Positions 32,801-41,993 are shown, counted from the stretch's first letter. The stretch is 64,000 nucleotides of DNA from Pseudopedobacter sp965218985 (GCA_965218985.1 CBDCMP010000007.1:2728001-2792000); one strand, 5' to 3'. Notes: generated from the letters alone by a model not told the origin. Translations and numbers: made by a program.

Positions 32801-34897
32801 ATGCAAAGTTTTAGAACGGAATTAGAGAATCCGATAGTCGAAAAAGATATTATAGACCTGGAAAAAAAGATCAGGGCTTTTCATGAAGGCAGAATCCACG
32901 AGGAAAAATTCAGGAGTTTGCGTTTGGCCCGTGGTGTCTATGGTCAGCGCCAGCCGGGGGTGCAAATGGTACGTATTAAATTGCCTTTCGGGAAGCTTAC
33001 TTTTAAGCAATTGCTCAAAATCGCCGACATCTCTGATGAATATGCTTCTGCTAACCTACATTTAACCACCCGCCAGGATATACAAATCCATTATGTAAGT
33101 TTGGACCGTACGCCGGAATTATGGTCTAAGCTGGCGGAAGAGGATATCACTTTACGGGAAGCTTGTGGCAATACGGTAAGAAACGTTACGGCATCCCCAA
33201 CTGCCGGAATTGACTCTGCAGAACCTTTTGATGTTTCGCCATATGCTCAGGCTTTTTTCGAGTATTTTTTAAGAAATCCTATTTGCCAGGAGATGGGGCG
33301 TAAAATCAAGTTTGCTTTTTCATCCAGCGAAGCCGATACTGCTTTCTCTTTCATCCACGATTTAGGTTTCATCCCTAAATTGAAGTTAGATAATGGTTTG
33401 GAAGTGCGGGGATTTAAAGTTTTATTAGGCGGCGGCTTGGGGGCGCAACCTTCTTTGGCCCATGTGGTGCATGAGTTCTTACATGAAGATTTGATCATTC
33501 CGTATGCCGAAGCCTTGTTGAGGGTATTTGACAGATATGGAGAACGTAACAATAGAAATAAAGCTCGACTAAAATTTTTGGTGAATAAAATAGGGATTGA
33601 TGAGATCGTGAAATTGGTTGCTGAAGAGCAAGTGGCCAATAAAGTGAAACATTTCAAAATCGACCGGAATACCCTTGTTGAACCTCAGATTCCGCCTGCT
33701 ATTATAGAGGAGAAAATTCCAGGAGATCAGCAATTGGCTTATGATTTATGGCTGGCCACCAATGTTTTCGGGCAAAAACAGAAGGAATTTTTTGGGGTTT
33801 ATATCAAAGTGAAAACTGGGGATATCCCAACAGACCAGGCCCGTAAGTTTGTAGATGCTGTGAAGCATTTAATTGCTGATGAAATCAGGATCACCATCAA
33901 CCAGGGCCTGTTGTTAAAATATGTAAGAAAAGAAGCTTTGCCTTCCCTGTTTTTGGCTTTGAGTGAATTGAAATTGGCAACTCCTGGTTTTGATAGCGTG
34001 GCTGACGTAACTACTTGCCCGGGGACTGATACCTGTAATTTAGGAATCTCCAATTCAATGGAGCTCTCCAGGGTTTTGGAATCCTTGGTTTATGATGAAT
34101 ATGCAGATTTCATCCACAATAAAGAAATAAAAATAAAAATCAGCGGCTGCATGAACAGCTGCGGCCAGCATGGATTGGCACATATAGGTTTCCACGGAAG
34201 TTCAATGAAAGTGAACGGAAGAGTGATGCCGGCGGTACAGGTTTTATTAGGCGGCGGAATTGTTGGAGACGGAATTGGAAGAGCGGCTGATAAAGTGGTA
34301 AAAGTGCCATCTAAAAGAGCTACACATGTTTTGAGAGCCATTTTAGATGATTATCAGACTAAAGCGGATACCTATCAAAACTTCCATCATTATTATGATG
34401 ATTTAGGGAAAGACTATTTCTATCAACTGTTAAAGCCTATTGCCGACCAAAGTACTGTGCAAGATGATGAATTTGTGGATTGGGGGCACGAGGAGACCTT
34501 TGTGACGGCCATTGGTGTGGGCGAATGTGCCGGTGTGGTAATTGATCTGGTAGCAACTTTGATTTACGAAGCTGAGGAAAAATATGGTTGGGCTTTGGAA
34601 GCTTACGAACAAGGAGCTTGGGCTGATGCCATTTATCATGCATACAATACCCTGGTTAGTGGGGCGAAAGCTTTGCTACTAGATAAAGGCATCAATCAAA
34701 GCACTCAGTCAGGGGTGATCAAAGCTTTCGATGAAAACTATGCAGCCGAATTCAATAGCAATAATTTTTCTGATTTGGTATTGCAAATCAACAAAAACGA
34801 ACCTTCTCCATCATTCGCTGAAGCTTATTTGGCGCAAGCGAATGCTTTTGTAAACCAGATAAAATCCTTCAGGCCGGATCCTGAATTAGCTAAATAA
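32801..34897 (+). CDS. Siroheme-dependent sulfite reductase with C-terminal HEPN-like domain
   Basis: Cytoplasmic nitrite/sulfite reductase of 698 residues. Two ferredoxin-like half-domains are visible (HLTTRQDIQIHYVSL near 87). The [4Fe-4S]-siroheme ligands are C406 and C412 (TCPGTDTCNLG) and C450 and C454 (SGCMNSCGQHG). The reductase part ends near residue 540; about 150 more residues (FVTAIGVGECAGVVIDLVAT, then helices with AWADAIYHAYNTLVSGAKALL) look like a HEPN domain. Surrounding genes (cobA, APS reductase, cysDN) make sulfite the likely substrate, rather than nitrite. First structural gene behind the attenuator. Confidence 0.9.
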   Translation: MQSFRTELENPIVEKDIIDLEKKIRAFHEGRIHEEKFRSLRLARGVYGQRQPGVQMVRIKLPFGKLTFKQLLKIADISDEYASANLHLTTRQDIQIHYVSLDRTPELWSKLAEEDITLREACGNTVRNVTASPTAGIDSAEPFDVSPYAQAFFEYFLRNPICQEMGRKIKFAFSSSEADTAFSFIHDLGFIPKLKLDNGLEVRGFKVLLGGGLGAQPSLAHVVHEFLHEDLIIPYAEALLRVFDRYGERNNRNKARLKFLVNKIGIDEIVKLVAEEQVANKVKHFKIDRNTLVEPQIPPAIIEEKIPGDQQLAYDLWLATNVFGQKQKEFFGVYIKVKTGDIPTDQARKFVDAVKHLIADEIRITINQGLLLKYVRKEALPSLFLALSELKLATPGFDSVADVTTCPGTDTCNLGISNSMELSRVLESLVYDEYADFIHNKEIKIKISGCMNSCGQHGLAHIGFHGSSMKVNGRVMPAVQVLLGGGIVGDGIGRAADKVVKVPSKRATHVLRAILDDYQTKADTYQNFHHYYDDLGKDYFYQLLKPIADQSTVQDDEFVDWGHEETFVTAIGVGECAGVVIDLVATLIYEAEEKYGWALEAYEQGAWADAIYHAYNTLVSGAKALLLDKGINQSTQSGVIKAFDENYAAEFNSNNFSDLVLQINKNEPSPSFAEAYLAQANAFVNQIKSFRPDPELAK

Positions 34898-34900
34898 AAA

Positions 34901-35668
34901 ATGGTACAAGAACCGAAGATAACATTAGTTGGGGCAGGGCCAGGAGACGCCGAGCTCATCAGCATCAAAGGTGCAAAAGCTTTGGCCAAAGCCGAAGTGG
35001 TTTTATACGATGCTTTAGTGAACGACGCATTGTTGGAAATGGCGCCTAAAAGTGCCCTCAAAATATTTGTGGGTAAAAGAGCCGGAAAGCATTCTTTAAA
35101 ACAACATGAAATCAATCAGCTTTTGGTAGATAGCGCTTTGAGATATGGATATGTGGTGCGTTTGAAAGGTGGCGATCCTTTTGTTTTTGGAAGAGGTTAT
35201 GAAGAGATTGATTTTGCACACTCCTACAACATCCAAACAGAAGTGATTCCTGGTATTTCCAGTTCCATCTCGGTACCTGCTTTGCAGGGAATCCCGTTAA
35301 CACATCGTGGCGTGAGCGAGAGTTTTTGGGTGATCACAGGAACTAAAGCCAATGGAGAAATCTCCAATGATTTGAAAGTTGCCGTTAAAACCAAAGCTAC
35401 GGTGGTGATTTTGATGGGCGTAAATAAAATCACGGAGATCGTAGCAATTTACAAAAAAGAAGGTTTGGGAAGATTGCCTATAGCCATCATTCAAAATGGC
35501 TCTACCCCAAAGGAAAATTTCGCCATTGGGGTTATGAATACCATACAAGAGCAGATTGAAGAGAAAAAAATTGGTGCTCCCGCAGTCATCGTTATCGGAG
35601 AAGTGGTAAGTTTGCATCCATTGTTTCAGCCTATTTTGGCTTCTTATGAGTTTGTTGACGCAGAATAA
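34901..35668 (+). CDS. cobA: Uroporphyrinogen-III C-methyltransferase
   Basis: SAM-dependent methyltransferase making precorrin-2, the siroheme precursor. 255 residues with LVGAGPGDAELISIKG at the start, the catalytic-region VRLKGGDPFVFGRG, EVIPGISSSISVPAL and GIPLTHRGVS, all typical of the SUMT family. It follows the sulfite reductase gene by three bases and overlaps the next gene by 23 bases. It supplies the cofactor used by its neighbour. Confidence 0.93.
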   Translation: MVQEPKITLVGAGPGDAELISIKGAKALAKAEVVLYDALVNDALLEMAPKSALKIFVGKRAGKHSLKQHEINQLLVDSALRYGYVVRLKGGDPFVFGRGYEEIDFAHSYNIQTEVIPGISSSISVPALQGIPLTHRGVSESFWVITGTKANGEISNDLKVAVKTKATVVILMGVNKITEIVAIYKKEGLGRLPIAIIQNGSTPKENFAIGVMNTIQEQIEEKKIGAPAVIVIGEVVSLHPLFQPILASYEFVDAE

Positions 35669-37160
35669 GGATATTGAAAATACAGAAGCGGAGAGCGGGA
35701 ACGAATTATTTCCTGTCTTTTTAAAGCTTCAAAACTTCCAGACTTTGTTGGTAGGAGGTGGAAATGTTGGGCTTGAGAAGCTCCATGCCATGCTCATGAA
35801 CAGTCCGAAAGCGCAAATTACCGTAGTTGCTGATCGGTTTTTAAACGAGCTAAGAAACTTGGTGCAAGATCACCCGTCTGTCAAATTAATAGAAAGAAAA
35901 TTTGAAGACGCAGATCTTGATGGAGCGGAATTAGTGATTCTTGCAACAGATCATAGAGAATTACATCAGTATATCCGAAATCTCGCTAAAGAGAAAGGTT
36001 TGCTGGTCAATGTAGCCGATACCCCTGAATTGTGCGATTTCTATTTGAGTTCCATCGTCAAGAAAGGAAACCTTAAAATTGCCATATCCACCAATGGAAA
36101 ATCTCCAACCGTTGCCAAGCGTATCAAAGAAGTTTTGAATGAAAGTATTCCTGAAGAGATAGACGATACTTTGGAGCAAGTCAATAAACTGCGCAACACC
36201 CTGAATGGAGACTTCGCACATAAAGTGAAAGTTCTCAATCAGGCCACAGCCAGTTTGGTCAGCGAGAAGCAGGAGAAAAAATTATCTCCGGCAGCTTTAA
36301 GCTGGATGATTTGGAGCATTGTGGTAGTGTTTACTGGAATTATCATTTATGCCATTTGGCAACAAGAACCAGTTTTTAGAGGTTATGTGGAAGGGATAAA
36401 TCCGCAATTCTATTGGTTTTTGATTGCCGGTTTTATCTTTGCGATGATAGATGGAGCCATTGGCATGTCTTACGGGGTAACTTCCACAACTTTCTCCTTA
36501 TCCATGGGTATTCCACCGGCTTCAGCAAGTACGGCTGTGCATATTTCTGAAATTTTAAGTAATGGCATCGCCGGTTGGATGCATTACCGTATGGGCAATA
36601 TCAACAAGAAATTATTCAAATTGTTATTGTTTCCAGGAATTATAGGTGCTGTAACAGGGGCTTATATTTTATCTTCTTTAGAAGAATATGCCCATTATAC
36701 CAAACCATTGATTTCTGTTTATACCTTTATTTTGGGAATCGTTATTTTAAATAAAGCAGGGATTTTTAAAAAGAAAGCGATCAAAAACAAGAGCAAAATC
36801 AAAAAAATTGGAACTTTAGGTTTTACCGGTGGGTTTATAGATGCAGTTGGTGGCGGCGGTTGGGGATCAATAGTGCTCTCCTCATTGATTGCAGGGGGCA
36901 GAAATGCCCGCTATTCTTTGGGAACTGTGAAGTTGAGCAGATTTTTCATTGCTTTAATGAGTTCCCTTACCTTTGTGACCATGTTGGATGGTTTGCGATG
37001 GTATGCCGTTGCAGGTTTGGTTTTGGGAAGTGCTATTGCTTCACCAATAGCGGCCCGGGTTTCTAATAAACTATCTGCAAAAACCATTATGGTTGCTGTA
37101 GGAGTCATTGTGATTTTAGTAAGTTTAAGAGCAGTTGGTAAGTTTTTATTTAGTTTGTAA
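35646..37160 (+). CDS. Fusion of precorrin-2 dehydrogenase (siroheme synthase N-domain) and TauE/SafE-type transporter
   Basis: 504 residues in two parts. Residues ~20-210 form the NAD-dependent dehydrogenase/ferrochelatase of siroheme synthesis: FLKLQNFQTLLVGGGNVGLEK binds NAD, then VILATDHRELHQYI, NVADTPELCDFYLSS and AISTNGKSPTVAKRIKE. After a membrane segment (~220-240), residues ~255-504 form a TauE/SafE (TSUP) permease with eight or so hydrophobic segments and the repeated GAIGMSYG / VGGGGWGSI motifs. The first part finishes siroheme; the second could export sulfite or another organosulfur anion. Translationally coupled to cobA by a 23-base overlap. Confidence 0.88.
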   Translation: MSLLTQNKDIENTEAESGNELFPVFLKLQNFQTLLVGGGNVGLEKLHAMLMNSPKAQITVVADRFLNELRNLVQDHPSVKLIERKFEDADLDGAELVILATDHRELHQYIRNLAKEKGLLVNVADTPELCDFYLSSIVKKGNLKIAISTNGKSPTVAKRIKEVLNESIPEEIDDTLEQVNKLRNTLNGDFAHKVKVLNQATASLVSEKQEKKLSPAALSWMIWSIVVVFTGIIIYAIWQQEPVFRGYVEGINPQFYWFLIAGFIFAMIDGAIGMSYGVTSTTFSLSMGIPPASASTAVHISEILSNGIAGWMHYRMGNINKKLFKLLLFPGIIGAVTGAYILSSLEEYAHYTKPLISVYTFILGIVILNKAGIFKKKAIKNKSKIKKIGTLGFTGGFIDAVGGGGWGSIVLSSLIAGGRNARYSLGTVKLSRFFIALMSSLTFVTMLDGLRWYAVAGLVLGSAIASPIAARVSNKLSAKTIMVAVGVIVILVSLRAVGKFLFSL

Positions 37161-37163
37161 AAT

Positions 37164-37513
37164 GAAAGTTTGGTCCGGCATGTCGACGTTAGAAGACATT
37201 ACACATTTAGGTTAAACTTTCAAAAGCTTGCTCAAATAGTTAGTGAGACCTCTCGTATTTCGAAATAAGGGAACTCAGAAAATGGTCTGTGAGGACACAG
37301 ACCATGGAAACGAGTTGGAAAGTTTAGTCCGGCATGTCGACGTCAGGAGACATCACACATTTAAATTAAACTTCCAAAAGCTTGCTCAAATAGGGAAACC
37401 TCTCATATTTTTGAAGTAATGAAACTTAAGAAATGGTCTGTGGGGACACAGACCATGGAAACGAGGTAATGAAACTCAAGAAAATGGTCTGTGAGGACAC
37501 AGACAGACCATGG
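37164..37513. repeat. Two and a third direct repeats of ~154 bp with strong hairpins
   Basis: Unit one starts at 37164 and unit two at 37318 (both GAAAGTTTRGTCCGGCATGTCG), with a shortened third part from about 37467. Each carries a near-identical hairpin: ATGGTCTGTG, four loop bases, CACAGACCAT at 37282-37305 and 37433-37456; the third (37484-37511) has a four-base insertion in its right arm. Units differ by scattered changes and a ~10-base deletion. The block fills the gap upstream of the APS reductase gene; the third hairpin ends 12 bases before its ATG. Confidence 0.88.
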
Positions 37514-37523
37514 GAATATAAAA

Positions 37524-38246
37524 ATGGATACAGAAGAAATTAAAAAAGCAGTTAGAGGGAAATCTCCACAACAGGTTTTAAACTTTTTAGCTCAACACTT
37601 CGAAGAAGGATTGATATTTTCCACCAGCTTTGGTTGGGAAGATCAGGTGCTTTCTGATATGATTTTTTCTCAGGATTTAGACATTAAGGTTTTTACCTTG
37701 GAAACAGGCAGGCTATTTACGGAGACCTATTATACTTGGAACCGCACCTTAGAAAAATACGGCAAACCTATTCATGCCTATTATCCTGATAAGGAAAAAT
37801 TAGAGGCAATGGTCACTAAAAAAGGGCCAAGCAGTTTTTACGAATCGGTGGATAACAGGAAAGAATGTTGCGGCATTCGTAAAGTGGAGCCTTTAAACAG
37901 AGCTTTAGCAGGTCAGAAAGTTTGGATCACAGGGATAAGGGCAGAGCAATCTCCGAACCGTGAAGATATGGATTGGGTAGAATGGGATGAAGCACATCAA
38001 CTCATCAAAGTACACCCTATTTTCAACTGGACTTTGGAGGATGTGAAAGCCTATGTGAAAGATAAAAACGTTCCTTACAACCCATTACATGATAAAGGCT
38101 TCCCTAGCATTGGATGTCAGCCTTGTACAAGAGCGGTTCAGCCGGGTGAGGATTTCAGAGCCGGAAGATGGTGGTGGGAGGATGCCAGCAAAAAGGAGTG
38201 CGGATTACATGAAACCAGTGCGGGAGAAGAAGTTTTTAAACCCTAG
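37524..38246 (+). CDS. cysH: Assimilatory adenylylsulfate (APS) reductase
   Basis: Reduces APS to sulfite with thioredoxin. 240 residues from ATG 37524; an upstream GTG frame at 37491 lies in the repeat hairpin and was rejected. The Cys pair C115-C116 (KECCGIRKVEPL) and C198/C201 (GCQPCTRA) form the [4Fe-4S] motif that distinguishes APS reductases from PAPS reductases. The C-terminal KKECGLHE holds the catalytic Cys. The absence of an APS kinase from this operon agrees with direct use of APS. Confidence 0.93.
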   Translation: MDTEEIKKAVRGKSPQQVLNFLAQHFEEGLIFSTSFGWEDQVLSDMIFSQDLDIKVFTLETGRLFTETYYTWNRTLEKYGKPIHAYYPDKEKLEAMVTKKGPSSFYESVDNRKECCGIRKVEPLNRALAGQKVWITGIRAEQSPNREDMDWVEWDEAHQLIKVHPIFNWTLEDVKAYVKDKNVPYNPLHDKGFPSIGCQPCTRAVQPGEDFRAGRWWWEDASKKECGLHETSAGEEVFKP

Positions 38247-38395
38247 AAAGTTGTAAGGTGAAAGGTTTAGGGTAAACGGTGAAAAGACAAAGTATATCAT
38301 TGTAAAAGATGAAATTTCAATTAGGGTATGGGTGTGAATTTAAGACCAATATGGTCTCAAATCTCATATCTCCATACTCATATCTAAAATAAAGA
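38247..38395. other. cysH-cysD spacer
   Basis: 149 bases starting AAAGTTGTAAGGTGAAAGG, similar to the start of the fusA-rpsJ spacer, and ending in TATCTAAAATAAAGA before the cysD ATG. Contains TATGGTCTCA and repeated ATACTCATAT-like words. No gene or clear terminator. Confidence 0.4.
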
Positions 38396-39286
38396 ATGGA
38401 TTATTTAGACCAGTTAGAGGCTGAGGCCATAGCGATTTTAAGAGAAGTGGCAGGGCAATTTGAAAAGCCGGCCTTACTTTTTTCGGGAGGAAAGGATTCC
38501 ATCACTTTGGTGCGTTTGGCAGAGAAAGCTTTTCGCCCGGGGAAATTCCCTTTTCCACTAGTGCATGTGGATACCGGACATAATTTTCCTGAAGTCATTG
38601 AATTTCGTGATAGAATGATGGAGAAAATCGGCGAAAAGCTGATTATAGGTCACGTTCAGGATGCGATTGATAGCGGGAAAGTGATAGAACAGAAGGGCAA
38701 GAATGCCAGCAGAAATGCATTACAAACAGTCACTCTTTTAGAAACAATAGAAAAAAATCAATTTGACGCCTGTATCGGCGGAGCTAGAAGAGATGAGGAG
38801 AAAGCAAGAGCCAAAGAGCGCATTTTTTCTGTTCGTGATGAATTTGGTCAATGGGATCCAAAGCGTCAGCGACCAGAATTATGGAATACCTTTAACGGCA
38901 AAATCCACAAAGGAGAGAATGTGAGGGTTTTTCCAATCAGCAATTGGACAGAACTGGACGTTTGGAATTACATCAAAAGAGAAAGCATAGAAATCCCATC
39001 CATCTATTACTCCCATAATCGTGAGGTGATAGCCCGCAATGGCGTTTGGATGGCAGCCCATAAATTTTTAAATATGGATGCTGACGATGAAGTCTATACC
39101 AAAAGCGTACGTTTCCGCACCGTTGGTGATATGACTTGCACCGCAGCAGTGGAATCAGAAAAAACAGAGATTGATGACATCATTTTAGAAATCAGTCAAT
39201 CAAAAATTAGTGAAAGAGGTGCCCGTATGGATGATAAAGTTTCTGAGGCAGCCATGGAAGACCGTAAAAAAGGAGGATACTTTTAA
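38396..39286 (+). CDS. cysD: Sulfate adenylyltransferase subunit 2
   Basis: Catalytic N-type ATP pyrophosphatase subunit of ATP sulfurylase. The PP-loop LLFSGGKDSITLVRLAEKA starts near residue 27; LVHVDTGHNFPEV, GGARRDEEKARAKER and the C-terminal RFRTVGDMTCTAAV are family signatures. 296 residues. Its stop overlaps the cysN ATG by one base, so the two subunits are coupled. Confidence 0.96.
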   Translation: MDYLDQLEAEAIAILREVAGQFEKPALLFSGGKDSITLVRLAEKAFRPGKFPFPLVHVDTGHNFPEVIEFRDRMMEKIGEKLIIGHVQDAIDSGKVIEQKGKNASRNALQTVTLLETIEKNQFDACIGGARRDEEKARAKERIFSVRDEFGQWDPKRQRPELWNTFNGKIHKGENVRVFPISNWTELDVWNYIKRESIEIPSIYYSHNREVIARNGVWMAAHKFLNMDADDEVYTKSVRFRTVGDMTCTAAVESEKTEIDDIILEISQSKISERGARMDDKVSEAAMEDRKKGGYF

Positions 39287-40533
39287 TGGATATATTAAAA
39301 TTTTTAACAGCAGGAAGTGTGGACGATGGAAAAAGCACCCTTATTGGTCGGTTACTGTATGACACCGATTCCATTTTAGCCGATCAACTGGAAGCTATTC
39401 AAAAATCTAATCGTAAAAACGATGACGGCACTGTTGATTTGGCTATTTTAACCGATGGATTGAAAGCCGAACGTGAGCAAGGCATCACCATTGATGTGGC
39501 CTATAAATATTTCCAAACCGAGAAAAGAAAATTCATCATTGCTGATACACCGGGGCACATTCAGTACACCCGAAATATGGTGACCGGTGCCTCTAATGCG
39601 GATTTAGCCATCATTTTAATTGACGCCCGTAAAGGAGTGATTGAGCAGACTATCCGTCACTCTTATTTGGTTTCTTTATTGGCTTTGGAGCACGTGGTGG
39701 TATGTGTGAATAAAATGGATATGGTAGATTACAGCGAAGAAGTTTTTGATCAAATACATGCAGATTATCATGCTTTGGCCACCAAACTGAATTTACATGA
39801 AGTGACTTTTATACCAGTGAGTGCTTTACGCGGAGACAATATCGTAAATGAGTCTGCAGCAATGTCTTGGTATAAAGGTAAAAGCTTATTGGCACACTTA
39901 GAAACAGTTCCGGTTCGCGAAGTAGACCATTTATTGCCAGCAAGAATGGCTGTACAGTGGGTCGTGCGTCCACAAACAGATGAATTGCATGATTACCGTG
40001 GTTATGCTGGTCGGGTGCTAAGTGGTGCTTTAAGAGTTGGAGAGACGATAAAGGTTTTTCCTAGTGGGATGAAATCCAAAATTGTTAAGTTAGAAACCTT
40101 TGAGGGTGAACACGCCATTGCGGAAGAAGGGAAATCCATCACTTTACATCTCGAAGATGAAATTGACATCAGCAGGGGTGATATGATAGGAGAAGCAGAA
40201 AGGGTACCGATAGTTTCGAATGTTATTGAAGCCGACATTTGCTGGATGGATACCCGAGAATTAGATACATCAGCCACCTACTTCATTCAGCACCAAAGCA
40301 AATTGACACGTTGCAAAATACGCGAGGTGTTATATAAAGTGAACATCAATACTTTAGAAAAGGTAAATGCAGATACTTTTGGACTGAATGATATCGGCCG
40401 TGTGGAGATAAAAACTGCTGATGAACTGGCTTTTGACCCTTATCAGGAAAATAAAAGAAACGGTGGTGCCATCATTATAGACAGCAGAACCAATGTGACT
40501 GTTGGCGCATTGATGTTAAGGGCCGCCTTATAG
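39286..40533 (+). CDS. cysN: Sulfate adenylyltransferase subunit 1 (GTPase)
   Basis: Regulatory GTPase subunit of ATP sulfurylase, EF-Tu-like. G1 AGSVDDGKSTLIGRLLYDTD near residue 8, G3 DTPGHIQYTRNM near 86 and NKMDMVDY near 143. 415 residues, ending after the EF-Tu domain III, so the APS kinase domain (CysC) fused to CysN in some bacteria is absent. Last gene of the sulfate operon; a long palindrome follows. Confidence 0.96.
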   Translation: MDILKFLTAGSVDDGKSTLIGRLLYDTDSILADQLEAIQKSNRKNDDGTVDLAILTDGLKAEREQGITIDVAYKYFQTEKRKFIIADTPGHIQYTRNMVTGASNADLAIILIDARKGVIEQTIRHSYLVSLLALEHVVVCVNKMDMVDYSEEVFDQIHADYHALATKLNLHEVTFIPVSALRGDNIVNESAAMSWYKGKSLLAHLETVPVREVDHLLPARMAVQWVVRPQTDELHDYRGYAGRVLSGALRVGETIKVFPSGMKSKIVKLETFEGEHAIAEEGKSITLHLEDEIDISRGDMIGEAERVPIVSNVIEADICWMDTRELDTSATYFIQHQSKLTRCKIREVLYKVNINTLEKVNADTFGLNDIGRVEIKTADELAFDPYQENKRNGGAIIIDSRTNVTVGALMLRAAL

Positions 40534-40544
40534 AAGCACAACCT

Positions 40545-40608
40545 ATAAAATTTGCGATTCCATTCGTAAAATTCGTATGATTTTTGCGAATGCAATCGCA
40601 AATTTTAT
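40545..40608. repeat. Long near-perfect palindrome between cysN and the DUF4143 ATPase gene
   Basis: Arms of 27 bp (40545-40571 and 40582-40608) match with two mismatches around a 10-base loop; the core is AAAATTTGCGATT-CATTCG-AAAA. It begins 12 bases after the cysN stop and ends two bases before the -7 element at 40611. It may serve as a cysN terminator, a protein-binding site or an inserted palindromic element. Confidence 0.85.
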
Positions 40609-40610
40609 GA

Positions 40611-40618
40611 TATATTTG
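40611..40618 (+). promoter_or_regulatory. -7 promoter element of the DUF4143 ATPase gene
   Basis: TATATTTG matches TAnnTTTG and lies 16 bases before the start codon. The nearest TTTG (40583-40586) is inside the palindrome and 24 bases away, longer than the usual spacing. Confidence 0.55.
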
Positions 40619-40634
40619 AGAATGTAAAGCAAAT

Positions 40635-41804
40635 ATGATTGATCGCCTCATTAATTCAAAAATCTTAACAAGATTAGCAGACCGTAAAGCCATCATCCTT
40701 TTAGGACCAAGGCAGGTGGGGAAAAGTACCTTAATGGAACAATTGCAAAATTCATTTGCACATCCCGTTACCATTTGGAATGGGGATGAATCTGATATTA
40801 GAGATTTACTTAAAAATCCATCTTCTACAAAACTGAAAGCCCTAATAGGCAATGCCAAAACTTTGATCATTGATGAAGCTCAACGCATTGATGATATTGG
40901 ATTGACTTTAAAAATAGTTGTTGATCAGCTAAAAGATATTAAGGTAATCGCTACGGGTTCATCGGCATTTGAGCTAGCCAATAAAACCAACGAGCCTTTA
41001 ACCGGCAGAAAGTGGGAGTATAAATTGTATCCTATCTCTTTTCAGGAAATGGTAAACCATCATGGCTTGCTTAACGAAAAAAGATTATTGCAGCAAAGAA
41101 TGATTTTTGGCTACTATCCAGAAATTGTGAATTATCCGGGAGAAGAAATCTTACGTTTAAAACAATTGGTAGATAGCTATCTGTATAAAGACATCCTGAT
41201 TTGGGAGCGTATTTTAAAACCCGAAAAATTAGAAAAACTGGTGCAAGCATTGGCTTTTCAGGTAGGCAGCGAAGTTTCTTATAACGAGTTGGGGCAGCTG
41301 GCAGGCTTAGATAACCAAACGGTAGAAAAATATATTCAATTATTAGAAAAAGCTTTCATTGTTTTCAGGTTAGGAGCTTTAAACAGAAACCTCCGTAACG
41401 AGCTTAAAAAAAGCAGGAAGATTTATTTTTACGATAATGGCTTACGCAATGCCATCATCAATAGCTTTAATGCAGTTACCCTGAGGGATGATATAGGTGC
41501 GCTTTGGGAAAATTTTTTGATGAGTGAACGTCAAAAATACCTGGCTTACCAAGAGGTACATTGCTTAAAATATTTCTGGCGTACACATGCCCAGCAGGAA
41601 ATAGATTATATAGAAGAGGCTAACGGAGAAATGGATGCCTATGAATTTAAATGGAAAGCCAATGCAAAGGTTCGTTTTCCAAAAGCTTTTATGGATGCTT
41701 ATCAACCATTAAAAACAGAAATCATTCATCAGGATAATTTTGAAGGTTTTTTGATGAAACCCCTCATGGACATGCCACTCACAAACAACAATGACTTAGC
41801 ATAA
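40635..41804 (+). CDS. AAA-type ATPase with C-terminal DUF4143
   Basis: 389 residues. Walker A LLGPRQVGKSTLMEQL (near 22-37), Walker B KTLIIDEAQRI (near 74) and a sensor-like VIATGSSAFELA motif belong to an N-terminal AAA domain. The C-terminal half (FQVGSEVSYNELGQLAGLDN, ELKKSRKIYFYDNGLRNAII, FWRTHAQQEIDYIEE) is DUF4143, with the nuclease-like ending EIDYI...A-EFKW. These proteins are common, patchily distributed and of unproven function; roles in DNA or toxin-antitoxin-like processes are speculative. Monocistronic. Confidence 0.88.
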   Translation: MIDRLINSKILTRLADRKAIILLGPRQVGKSTLMEQLQNSFAHPVTIWNGDESDIRDLLKNPSSTKLKALIGNAKTLIIDEAQRIDDIGLTLKIVVDQLKDIKVIATGSSAFELANKTNEPLTGRKWEYKLYPISFQEMVNHHGLLNEKRLLQQRMIFGYYPEIVNYPGEEILRLKQLVDSYLYKDILIWERILKPEKLEKLVQALAFQVGSEVSYNELGQLAGLDNQTVEKYIQLLEKAFIVFRLGALNRNLRNELKKSRKIYFYDNGLRNAIINSFNAVTLRDDIGALWENFLMSERQKYLAYQEVHCLKYFWRTHAQQEIDYIEEANGEMDAYEFKWKANAKVRFPKAFMDAYQPLKTEIIHQDNFEGFLMKPLMDMPLTNNNDLA

Positions 41805-41980
41805 GCGATACCTTGAACGCCTATAAAGCTATAAAAAGTGAAAAATATTGCTCATGGTTGTTTCATAGATTAGAATATTCCCCCTGTTTGCTTAAATGCG
41901 TAGCATTTATGAGCCCCGCTAAAACCCAATACAACAGCGAACAATGTTTATTTTAGTCCTGCTGATTTCATCTTTCCTGC
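41805..41980. other. Gap upstream of the LysE-type gene
   Basis: No gene. A small hairpin AAATGC-GTA-GCATTT lies at about 41895-41910. Confidence 0.4.
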
Positions 41981-41988
41981 TATCTTTG
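41981..41988 (+). promoter_or_regulatory. -7 promoter element of the LysE-type gene
   Basis: TATCTTTG matches TAnnTTTG and ends only five bases before the ATG at 41994, so the transcript should be nearly leaderless. Confidence 0.65.
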
Positions 41989-41993
41989 CGCCC

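Noticed and set aside
37491..37523. Upstream start of cysH at 37491
   Set aside because: The GTG lies in the right-hand repeat hairpin; ATG 37524 gives the family N-terminus.
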